The notes below the pieces were generated by a model. It was not told where the DNA came from. It saw nothing but the letters and a program-made list of their open reading frames with translations, and made no database searches. From Microcaldota archaeon (GTDB lineage: Archaea > Micrarchaeota > Micrarchaeia > Micrarchaeales > CABMGC01), in assembly GCA_021845465.1 (NCBI GenBank), contig JAKBRL010000011.1, forward strand, positions 1-33,608: 33,608 bases of DNA, in the 5' to 3' direction. Shown here in pieces: positions 7,958 through 14,052 of this stretch. Numbering within the stretch: position 1 is the first letter of the stretch; each line of letters begins with the position of its first letter. The position numbers were made by a program, and so were the translations under genes.

Positions 7958-8533
7958 ATGATAATATCTACATTAAAAGTATTGGAATTAAACCAAAAGC
8001 ATAACCTGATAGAAAATATGGATGAACGTGAGCTTACAAATCCTGAAGGCGTAGGGATTGACATACGCGCAGGAAAGATATACCGACTGATAGGAGAAGG
8101 CTTCCTCGGAGTTGAAGACCGCAAGAGCTCCGACACAGAGAAAATAGCAGACATAGACAAAGGAGACAAGGATATTATCATGTCTCCAGGCGAATATCTT
8201 CTAGTAAAAACAATTGAAAAATTCAATATTCCAGGCGAGAAGATAACAATTGAGGAAGGGGAGAAACCGATGTATCTTTCACTACATGTATATCCTAGAA
8301 GCACACTACAGCGATGCGGCATATATCTTATGGCCACAAAGACCGATCCCGGCTATAGCGGAGAGCTGACATTCGCTATCGCAAATCTAGGGGGCAAGCC
8401 ATTCAGGCTTGAGCTTGGCGCCAGATTTGCAAATATCGTCTTCATGCAGGTAGCAGGAGAGATACATCGCGCTTATGAAGGCCAATGGAAAGGCGGGAGA
8501 GTATCAACAGGCGGAATGGAAAAACAGATATAA
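7958..8533 (+). CDS. Dcd/dUTPase-fold nucleotide hydrolase lacking the deaminase glutamate
   Basis: A 191-residue trimeric Dcd/dUTPase-family protein whose ATG lies one base after the thyX stop. PRSTLQRCG at 113-121 matches the E. coli Dcd motif holding Ser111 and Arg115 (here S115, R119). D130-PG then aligns with Asp128 of E. coli Dcd. Counting from it, the position of catalytic Glu138 is Ala140 (sequence GELTFAIAN, instead of the deaminase pattern with LEF). This stretch resembles dUTPase motif 3 (GYxGEL). I infer that it hydrolyses dUTP to dUMP rather than deaminating dCTP. That fits the neighbouring dCMP deaminase, both feeding dUMP to ThyX. An automatic label of dCTP deaminase may be wrong. 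Confidence 0.85.
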   Translation: MIISTLKVLELNQKHNLIENMDERELTNPEGVGIDIRAGKIYRLIGEGFLGVEDRKSSDTEKIADIDKGDKDIIMSPGEYLLVKTIEKFNIPGEKITIEEGEKPMYLSLHVYPRSTLQRCGIYLMATKTDPGYSGELTFAIANLGGKPFRLELGARFANIVFMQVAGEIHRAYEGQWKGGRVSTGGMEKQI

Positions 8534-8593
8534 ATGAGTAAATAATCTAAATAACAGTAATACTCTAATAACTCTAATGCTTTCCAAGCTCTT

Positions 8594-9040
8594 TCACTTT
8601 CCTTTCCAGTGCAGAACTTCTACTCCAGCACTAGCAAAAAGATCAAGAGATCCTGGATTTTCCTTTCTATATTCCTCCACATACACTACTCTCCTGACTC
8701 CTGCCGCAATTATGCTCTTTGCGCATAGGAAACAAGGCTGCACTGTAGAATAAAGCGTTCCACCTTCAGTTGATATTCCATTCTTGGCCGCAACGGCTAT
8801 GGCATTTTGTTCTGCATGCACTGTCCTTATGCACCTACCATCCGAATCCAAAAGGCAGCCCACACCTTCATCAATGCAGTGGGGCATACCTGCAGGCGCA
8901 CCAACATAGCCGCTGCTTATTACACGACCTCCTTTGGTAATGACAGCTCCAACCTGCCTTTTAGGGCAAGAGCTCCGCTTAGCCATCATCCTTGAAATAT
9001 CAACCATCACTTCATCTATAGTAGGCCTATTGTCTGCCAT
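8594..9040 (-). CDS. deoxycytidylate (dCMP) deaminase
   Basis: A 148-residue zinc-dependent deaminase. HAEQNAI (about 75-81) gives the zinc His and catalytic Glu, and PCFLCAK (about 102-108) gives the two zinc Cys. CPKRQVGAVI and GYVGAPAGMPHC near the front are typical of ComEB/dCMP deaminases. It converts dCMP to dUMP for thymidylate synthesis. It starts four bases after the end of tmk and converges with the thyX operon, so the two dTTP operons meet tail to tail. Confidence 0.9.
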   Translation of the reverse strand: MADNRPTIDEVMVDISRMMAKRSSCPKRQVGAVITKGGRVISSGYVGAPAGMPHCIDEGVGCLLDSDGRCIRTVHAEQNAIAVAAKNGISTEGGTLYSTVQPCFLCAKSIIAAGVRRVVYVEEYRKENPGSLDLFASAGVEVLHWKGK

Positions 9041-9044
9041 ATGC

Positions 9045-9680
9045 TCACCTTATTTTTAGTATATTGCAGACTTCCATATATATCTCTTCATGTATGGTTG
9101 AGTAGTCTCTGTTGCCATCCACTCTGAGCCACTTCCTGCATCCAAATCTCTCAGATTCAAGTTTTTTGTAAGTATTCTTAACTGTCTGAAGATATTCTTC
9201 GGATTTTTCATTTCTATCGAGGTTTCCCGATTTCTGGATCTTCTTTCTCTTCAAAGCCGTTCCTATATCAACATCGATGTATACAACTATGTCTGGAAGA
9301 GGCATCTTGGAGAGATTGATGATCTTCTTTGCGCTTTCATAATCAAATCCGGAAGCACACTGATAGGCTATCTGCGAGTGTATATACCTGTTCATGATTA
9401 TTGTGCTTCCTTCATTCATATCGTTTCTTATCTTAGCCCTGTCCTTCTGCTTGTCAAGCATCTGCAAGAAGAAGAACTCGTCATTTTCCATCTCTATTTT
9501 CCCATAGAGATAATCCTTTATTATCCTTCCATATCTAGATGAATAGTCTGGATAATTGTAAATTATTACTTTAGATCTGGAGTCTTTCAGCCTCTCGGCA
9601 AGCATTTCAGTCTGTGTGCTCTTGCCTGCCCCGTCTATTCCCTCAACACATATCAAAGTTCCTTCCAGAGAGACACCCAC
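9045..9680 (-). CDS. tmk: thymidylate kinase
   Basis: A 211-residue dTMP kinase, which makes dTDP from dTMP and ATP. P-loop GIDGAGKSTQ at 15-24, the NRYIHSQIAYQ motif near 97 (the DRY/S motif with Asn instead of Asp), then PDIVVYIDVD and a Lys/Arg-rich lid (RKKIQKSGNLDRNEKSEEY). The start is GTG 9680, the last possible start before the first strand. A TATA box (TATTTATAC, 9709-9717, read on minus) is about 33 bases upstream. It is first in a two-gene operon with dCMP deaminase. Confidence 0.92.
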   Translation of the reverse strand: MGVSLEGTLICVEGIDGAGKSTQTEMLAERLKDSRSKVIIYNYPDYSSRYGRIIKDYLYGKIEMENDEFFFLQMLDKQKDRAKIRNDMNEGSTIIMNRYIHSQIAYQCASGFDYESAKKIINLSKMPLPDIVVYIDVDIGTALKRKKIQKSGNLDRNEKSEEYLQTVKNTYKKLESERFGCRKWLRVDGNRDYSTIHEEIYMEVCNILKIR

Positions 9681-9793
9681 AACCAGATACTTATCAGGAC
9701 TGCTAGTTATTTATACCATATTTGCATCTTTATATAGGCGTACTGCCAATCAGAATGCCTTTGTGTAATGCCTTGAATTAGAAGCAAAATTGC

Positions 9794-9803
9794 TTATTTA
9801 TAC
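9794..9803 (+). promoter_or_regulatory. TATA box of tRNA-Glu
   Basis: TTATTTATAC is centred 35 bases before the tRNA 5' end, leaving a short pre-tRNA leader for RNase P. Confidence 0.5.
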
Positions 9804-9833
9804 CTTACATGATAATCCATATCTGAGACACTC

Positions 9834-9908
9834 GCTCCTGTCGTCTAGCTCGGCCAAGGACGTGGGGCTTTCAACCCCGCAACCCGGGTTCAAATCCCGG
9901 CGGGAGCA
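9834..9908 (+). tRNA. tRNA-Glu (anticodon UUC)
   Basis: A full cloverleaf: acceptor GCTCCTG pairs with CGGGAGC (9901-9907), the anticodon arm is TGGGG-CTTTCAA-CCCCG with anticodon TTC at 9870-9872, and the T-arm is CCGGG-TTCAAAT-CCCGG. The discriminator base is A at 9908, no CCA is encoded, and no intron is visible. A T5 run follows at 9910-9914. It is the left neighbour of the accessory block. Confidence 0.95.
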
Positions 9909-9909
9909 C

Positions 9910-9914
9910 TTTTT
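9910..9914 (+). terminator. T5 terminator of tRNA-Glu
   Basis: TTTTT begins two bases after the mature 3' end, enough for archaeal polymerase to stop. Confidence 0.5.
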
Positions 9915-9989
9915 CCTGCTATACATAAAACAAAGTTGAGATTTCAAATGTTTTTGGTTTATGCAATTTATCCAAAGGTTTTAATATCT

Positions 9990-10011
9990 ACATTATAATA
10001 TATTATAATGT
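9990..10011. promoter_or_regulatory. 22-bp perfect palindrome, probable VapB operator
   Basis: Each arm is ACATTATAATA and its exact complement follows with no spacer. It ends 7 bases before the vapB start codon and overlaps the likely core promoter (TTTAATATC lies just upstream at 9979-9987). AbrB-type antitoxins bind such palindromes to repress their own operon. Confidence 0.6.
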
Positions 10012-10017
10012 GATTGA

Positions 10018-10227
10018 ATGGAGACAATATTTAAAGTAAAAATAAGGAGAATTGGTACTTCTCTAGGCGTATTAATACCAAAGCAGCTAATAGCGAATAA
10101 ATCATTAAAGGAAGGCGAAGAAGTTGAGATGGTCATTCTTAAAAAGAGAAAGGATCTAGTTGCAAAGGCTTTTGGCATAGCAAAGGGCGCTAACCATTTC
10201 GAAAGGTATACAACAGACAGGATATAG
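10018..10227 (+). CDS. vapB: AbrB/SpoVT-fold antitoxin (VapB)
   Basis: A 69-residue protein with the swapped-hairpin AbrB fold at its front: FKVKIRRIGTSLGVLIPKQL, then LKEGEEVEMVIL. The short C-terminal tail (KGANHFERYTTDRI) would be the part that blocks the toxin active site. It precedes the PIN-domain toxin by 7 bases, the normal antitoxin-first order, and the palindrome in front suggests self-repression. The pair may stabilise this part of the chromosome. Confidence 0.85.
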   Translation: METIFKVKIRRIGTSLGVLIPKQLIANKSLKEGEEVEMVILKKRKDLVAKAFGIAKGANHFERYTTDRI

Positions 10228-10234
10228 TGGTTTT

Positions 10235-10606
10235 ATGCTCTTGGATACATCAGCCTGGATAGAATTCTTCATAGGCAGTGAAAAAGGAAAGCGCGTAAAG
10301 GATGTACTTTATAAGAATGATAGCTATACCAGTATTGTTACCTTAGCAGAAGTGACTAATTGGGCTTTGAAAGAGAGTAGAGACGCAGAATTCTTAGTTA
10401 AAGCCATAAAACAATTGAGCAATATAATAGAACTTGATGAAGATATGGCCGTTTTGGCAGGCAAACTGAATTTTGAAAGGAAGAAATCAAATAAAAAATG
10501 GGGAATGCTTGATTCCTTTATATTAGCAAGTGGGTCGATATACGGGCTAAAGATACTCACTAAGGATAGCGACTTCAAAGATCTTTCAGATGTAGAAATA
10601 CTATGA
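10235..10606 (+). CDS. vapC: PIN-domain ribonuclease toxin (VapC)
   Basis: A 123-residue PIN protein with all the acidic metal ligands: D4 (LLDTSAW), E39 (TLAEV), D93 (GMLDSFILA), and D111/D113 (KDSDF). VapC toxins cut RNA, often tRNA, with Mg or Mn. It is full length, so the toxin should be active. It follows vapB in one operon. A weak stem and T5 run after it (10642-10663) may be the terminator. Confidence 0.9.
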   Translation: MLLDTSAWIEFFIGSEKGKRVKDVLYKNDSYTSIVTLAEVTNWALKESRDAEFLVKAIKQLSNIIELDEDMAVLAGKLNFERKKSNKKWGMLDSFILASGSIYGLKILTKDSDFKDLSDVEIL

Positions 10607-10641
10607 GTGTGTATACAATCTGTCAAGTCTCAACGCAGTTC

Positions 10642-10663
10642 AGCCTTGCAACTATGGCTTTTT
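10642..10663 (+). terminator. possible terminator of vapBC
   Basis: A short AGCC/GGCT stem is followed by TTTTT (10659-10663), 36 bases after the vapC stop. The stem is weak, so the T-run is the main evidence. Confidence 0.3.
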
Positions 10664-10683
10664 CAACTTAGATTCAATTTGTA

Positions 10684-12075
10684 TCATACACTGCAGCAAC
10701 TGAGTTTAGAAATATCTTGGTAGAATGCCATGGATGCCAGTTTCAATCCTTCACTGAGCGTAGGGAAAACATGCACCGTATCTATCATGTCATCTATAGT
10801 CATCCCGAACTTCACTGCGAGTACTCCTTCATGTATAAGTTCTGCGGCGTGAGGCGCGAGAATATGTACTCCAAGTATCTTCTTTGTCTTCCTGTCTACT
10901 ACTATCTTAACAATTCCTCTTGTGTCTCCAATTATTCTGGACTTTGCAACAAACTTAAATTCCAAAGGGCTGCAACTGCATTTTATTCCATTATTTATTA
11001 CCTGATTCTCTGTCATGCCCACCATTGCAGCTTCAGGATATGTAAATATGGCACTGGGCACCTCATTTAAGTTAATCTCTTTCTTGGCATTCTGGAAGAT
11101 ATTTGAAGTTGCAATATTACCCTCCTTTGCAGCCAAAGTTTCAAGCATAGGCTCTCCTGTCACATCTCCAGCTGCATATATATTATTGACAGTTGTCTTA
11201 AGCCTTTTATCAATCTTGATAAAATTTCTTTCGTTTAATTGAACTTCTGTCCTACCGAGATCAAGTTTCTCTATATTGGCTCTCCTGCCAGTGGCAAAAA
11301 GAACTTCTTCGGCATCAAAATCTACCGTCTTTCCATCAACCTCTCCTGTTATCTTCTTAAACCCCTTCACAGAACTTATCTCAGACAACTTTACTCCTGT
11401 CACTATTTCTATTCCATCTTCCCTCATATATTCTGTAAGGTAATTGCTTATCTCAGGTTCCCAGTTAGGTATTATTCTCTCGCTTCTCTGCAATAAGGTA
11501 ACTTTGACTCCAAATCTGGCAAACATCTGTGCAAACTCAAGTGCAAGAGCTCTTCCTCCAACAACAATAATTGACCCGGGAAGCTTCTTTATTGATAGCG
11601 CCTCTTCATTTGTCAGATACTTTGCCTTCTCTATCCCTCTTATTTCAGGCAGGGATGCCCTTGCTCCGGTAGCTATCAGTATATACCTTGCTTTTATTTC
11701 CTTCTTTCCTACTCTGATTGTATTCTTATCTACGAATGCTCCCATTCCATCTATGAAACTTACATTTTCCAAGCTTTTCAAAACCTTTCCATATTTTTCT
11801 CTTCTAAGTTCTTCTACAATCTTGTTCTTCTCGTTTACTATCTCTTCATAGTCTAACTTTCCAATAGTATAATTAAGCCCGGCATACCTCCTCTTTCTCA
11901 GTTCTTCTGCAAAAGTGCCTACGGTTATGATTCTCTTGCTTGGTACACATCCGACATTTATGCAGGTGCCTCCAAGTATCGCGCCTTCTGTAACGTTTTT
12001 ACCTATCATAACTGTATTTATTCCTATTTCGTTCGCTTTTATTGCAGCAGCAAACGCAGCCGATCCCTGGCCCAA
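10684..12075 (-). CDS. merA: mercuric reductase-like flavoprotein (MerA), start uncertain
   Basis: A pyridine-nucleotide disulfide oxidoreductase with the redox pair GGTCINVGCVPSKR, an NAD-binding segment (IIVVGGRALALEFAQMFARFG), the FAD motif AAGDVTGEP, and a C-terminus ending LSCCSV. The vicinal C-terminal cysteines and the loss of the HPT histidine (FPTLSEGLKLA instead) mark MerA, which reduces Hg(II) to Hg(0) with NADPH, rather than lipoamide dehydrogenase. There is no N-terminal HMA domain. The first usual start codon is TTG 12075, but the first FAD strand (EEFDYAVL) lies upstream of it in frame. The coding sequence probably begins at ATA 12099, which overlaps the arsR stop by one base, or is reached by frameshift. 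It is last in a four-gene operon. Confidence 0.85.
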   Translation of the reverse strand: MGQGSAAFAAAIKANEIGINTVMIGKNVTEGAILGGTCINVGCVPSKRIITVGTFAEELRKRRYAGLNYTIGKLDYEEIVNEKNKIVEELRREKYGKVLKSLENVSFIDGMGAFVDKNTIRVGKKEIKARYILIATGARASLPEIRGIEKAKYLTNEEALSIKKLPGSIIVVGGRALALEFAQMFARFGVKVTLLQRSERIIPNWEPEISNYLTEYMREDGIEIVTGVKLSEISSVKGFKKITGEVDGKTVDFDAEEVLFATGRRANIEKLDLGRTEVQLNERNFIKIDKRLKTTVNNIYAAGDVTGEPMLETLAAKEGNIATSNIFQNAKKEINLNEVPSAIFTYPEAAMVGMTENQVINNGIKCSCSPLEFKFVAKSRIIGDTRGIVKIVVDRKTKKILGVHILAPHAAELIHEGVLAVKFGMTIDDMIDTVHVFPTLSEGLKLASMAFYQDISKLSCCSV

Positions 12076-12098
12076 TACTGCATAATCAAATTCTTCTA

Positions 12099-12428
12099 TT
12101 AAATCACTTTAGAAATATATCTTCTGTTTGCTATGCCGCAGGATATTATGTCTTTCCTGTAGGCATCTATATGTTCTGTTATTTTTTCTACTGTGTTCTT
12201 TACCTTTCCGTTGATTTTATAAATACGCTTATTACCGTTTTTCCTTACGTTTACAAATCCACAATTTAACAAACAATGCATATGATGGGAAACATTACTC
12301 TGCTCAATACTTGTTGCGGATACTATCTCTCCTACGCTCATATCGCGTTTAGCAAGCGAACTCAATATCATGAACCTGCTGTAATCTCCCAACGCATAAA
12401 AAAACACTTTAAATTCAAGTTTCTCCAT
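12099..12428 (-). CDS. ArsR-family metal-responsive regulator
   Basis: A 109-residue winged-helix repressor: YSRFMILSSLAKRDMSVGEI, the recognition helix SNVSHHMHCLLNCGFVNV, and a wing KNGNKRIYKI. Cysteines at about 57, 61 and 98 could hold a soft metal such as Hg(II) or As(III). In Sulfolobus the mer operon is also controlled by an ArsR-type protein, so the place directly before merA fits. Its start is 8 bases after the TlpA-like stop and its stop runs into merA, so it is part of the operon and would be autoregulated. Confidence 0.85.
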   Translation of the reverse strand: MEKLEFKVFFYALGDYSRFMILSSLAKRDMSVGEIVSATSIEQSNVSHHMHCLLNCGFVNVRKNGNKRIYKINGKVKNTVEKITEHIDAYRKDIISCGIANRRYISKVI

Positions 12429-12435
12429 ACAATCC

Positions 12436-12990
12436 CTATAATGAATTGTTTATTGCATTTTTCAACTGGCTTAAAGTCAAAGCAGGCTCTCCATTTATGT
12501 ATTCCACTGTACCATTTGCCGAAATAAGGTAATAAATGTCTAGATAACCTTTAGGATCATACTTTAATGTCATGTTATTTCCTGAAAGTGCAGGCACAAT
12601 AGTGCCATTAGCATAAGCATTAGGCGCATATGAACTAACGAAATTCGTTATAGTAGGCCCCCGATATCCAAGATCCTTATAGAGTTCCAATTCTATGATA
12701 TCTATGCCATGTTTTTTAAAGAACTGGTAATTCCCATTCAAAACCTGGTTTCCCTGGGCGCAGGTAGAACACCACGTAGCAACAAACCAGAGTACAATGG
12801 GGTGTCCTTTATACTTGGAAAGATTTGCATACGCCCCATTATCCAAAAGAAAGTTATTTTCCGGAGCCTTTGAACCTATGGTAATGTTTTGAACTGTTGA
12901 ATCTGTACCTACCGGTTTATGCCACAGTAAATATCCTGATATTACTATTGCTAACGCAATAACAATTCCGATTAACATACTCCTTTTCAT
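12436..12990 (-). CDS. membrane-anchored TlpA-like thioredoxin
   Basis: A 184-residue protein. An N-terminal signal anchor (about 4-23, MLIGIVIALAIVISGYLLW) is followed by an external redoxin domain with the active site WCSTC (Cys 74 and 77) after the strand HPIVLWFVAT. Near the end, ISANGTVEYINGEPALTLSQL is the usual TlpA/AhpC strand-turn. It probably reduces or oxidises thiols outside the membrane. Its ATG overlaps the stop of the upstream membrane protein in an ATGA arrangement, which ties the two products. The usual cis-Pro loop is not clear, so specificity is open. Coupling to a Cys-Cys membrane protein and MerA suggests thiol chemistry around metal uptake. Confidence 0.8.
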   Translation of the reverse strand: MKRSMLIGIVIALAIVISGYLLWHKPVGTDSTVQNITIGSKAPENNFLLDNGAYANLSKYKGHPIVLWFVATWCSTCAQGNQVLNGNYQFFKKHGIDIIELELYKDLGYRGPTITNFVSSYAPNAYANGTIVPALSGNNMTLKYDPKGYLDIYYLISANGTVEYINGEPALTLSQLKNAINNSL

Positions 12991-13496
12991 TTTTTCATCC
13001 CATTACATCTGACAATGTCCTTAGAAACAAGATAAACGCTTAAAAAAAGAAGCACTATTGATACGGCAACGAATCCTGTTTCATAAGCAGCAAAAGGCCC
13101 CTGAATCGTTCCAGTTATCCTTATTATTGTAGTGGTAGAAGCACCAAAGGCAGCCAACAATGCCGGTATTACAGAAGTGCAGCAGAGGCTTCCAGGAATC
13201 AATGCGATTAATGCTGCCCCTAATCCTGTCTTACCACCTTTTGCAGCTCCATTCGCAAAAGAAAATGCATTCATTACCATTGTCAATGAAAGCATAACGC
13301 CTATCACTAATGATACAAACAGCAGATAAATGCTCAATCCAAAAATCTTAGGAAAAGCTAAATTTATCGAAGAGCCAAAAAGCAGATAAGAATAAGCAAG
13401 AAACGCAAGTGCAGCAATAGCAAGAAACGTGACAAAGTATTTTTTAGAACTTAATACTAAACCAACTGCATTAATTATCCGATTCTCTTTCCACAT
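12987..13496 (-). CDS. four-helix membrane protein with an intramembrane Cys-Cys pair
   Basis: A 169-residue membrane protein of no named family that I recognise. It has about four hydrophobic helices, near 20-44, 52-76, 90-116 and 140-160. The third contains GSLCCTSVIPALLAAFG with vicinal cysteines inside the helix, as in the SACC helix of the mercury transporter MerT. Another Cys lies near the C-terminal end (VRCNG). It is first in the operon with a TlpA-like thioredoxin, ArsR and MerA, so it may carry Hg(II) inward to MerA or exchange electrons with the thioredoxin. ATG 13496 is chosen since a TATA box lies about 27 bases upstream; an ATG at 13517 would put that TATA right against the start. 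Confidence 0.7.
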   Translation of the reverse strand: MWKENRIINAVGLVLSSKKYFVTFLAIAALAFLAYSYLLFGSSINLAFPKIFGLSIYLLFVSLVIGVMLSLTMVMNAFSFANGAAKGGKTGLGAALIALIPGSLCCTSVIPALLAAFGASTTTIIRITGTIQGPFAAYETGFVAVSIVLLFLSVYLVSKDIVRCNGMKK

Positions 13497-13517
13497 ACTA
13501 TATGAATGGACAATCAT

Positions 13518-13527
13518 ATTTATAATG
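13518..13527 (-). promoter_or_regulatory. TATA box of the mer-like operon
   Basis: ATTATAAATA on the minus strand is centred about 27 bases before ATG 13496, supporting that start and a leaderless mRNA. Confidence 0.5.
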
Positions 13528-13595
13528 TTTATGGCTAAATGCCAAAACTAAATTCTGAATTTCTCTATCTTTTTTGCTATTCTGTCATGCCTAAA

Positions 13596-13612
13596 ATTAG
13601 TATGATACTAAT
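13596..13612. promoter_or_regulatory. 17-bp palindrome, probable DtxR-type operator
   Basis: ATTAGTAT, one G, then ATACTAAT: perfect 8-base arms. A half-site copy (ATTAGTATGA) lies over the start codon at 13650-13659, and a near copy (ATTAGCATA) at 13616-13624. The TTAG...CTAA outline recalls DtxR/IdeR boxes. It lies between two divergent metal-related operons and could regulate both. Confidence 0.5.
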
Positions 13613-13626
13613 AAAATTAGCATAGG

Positions 13627-13639
13627 TATTTAAATATTA
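13627..13639 (+). promoter_or_regulatory. TATA box of the DtxR-type gene
   Basis: TATTTAAATATTA, centred about 23 bases before ATG 13656, lies between the 17-bp palindrome and the half-site copy at the start codon, so a bound regulator would cover it. Confidence 0.5.
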
Positions 13640-13655
13640 ACTTCAATATATTAGT

Positions 13656-14048
13656 ATGAATCAGCTTACAAAAAGAGAACGGGACTGCCTATTCGGCGTA
13701 GCTGAGATAACCAAAGCAGAAGGTATAGCAAGGCTATATGAGATTTCTAAGAAGATAGAAGTTTCCAGTCCGACAGCATATGAAATAATCAGAAGGCTTG
13801 AGGCAAAAGGCCTTATAAAAAATAAACACGGTTCCATATCCATCACAAGAAAAGGAAGTCGCAGTTATCACTTCATCTTATCTACGCACAGAAGTCTGGA
13901 ATCCATATTCAGCAATGCTGGCATCGATGCCGATAAAGCCTGCGAAGAAATAAAACGGTTTGACTACAAGATAGATGGCAGCACAGGCAGGATGCTTATC
14001 AATACAACAAACTCAACCAACTGCCCACACGGAAAACCAATAAGATGA
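13656..14048 (+). CDS. DtxR/MntR-family metal-dependent repressor
   Basis: A 130-residue regulator with an N-terminal winged helix (EISKKIEVSSPTAYEIIRRLEAKGLIKN, then SISITRKG) and a dimerisation/metal domain ending NCPHGKPIR. The CPHG(N/K)PI ending is a hallmark of metal-sensing DtxR relatives. The SH3-like third domain is absent, as in MntR-sized members. It would bind DNA with Fe(II), Mn(II) or a similar ion. Its stop is 4 bases before the transporter gene, so it regulates a two-gene operon. Repeated ATTAGTAT elements over its promoter suggest autoregulation. Confidence 0.85.
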   Translation: MNQLTKRERDCLFGVAEITKAEGIARLYEISKKIEVSSPTAYEIIRRLEAKGLIKNKHGSISITRKGSRSYHFILSTHRSLESIFSNAGIDADKACEEIKRFDYKIDGSTGRMLINTTNSTNCPHGKPIR

Positions 14049-14052
14049 ACAT

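Noticed and set aside
10610..10691. Imperfect long inverted repeat (GTGTATACAA and TTGTATCATACAC) between vapC and merA
   Set aside because: Arms mismatch by a three-base insertion and lie 60 bases apart; the right arm overlaps the merA end, so it is probably chance.
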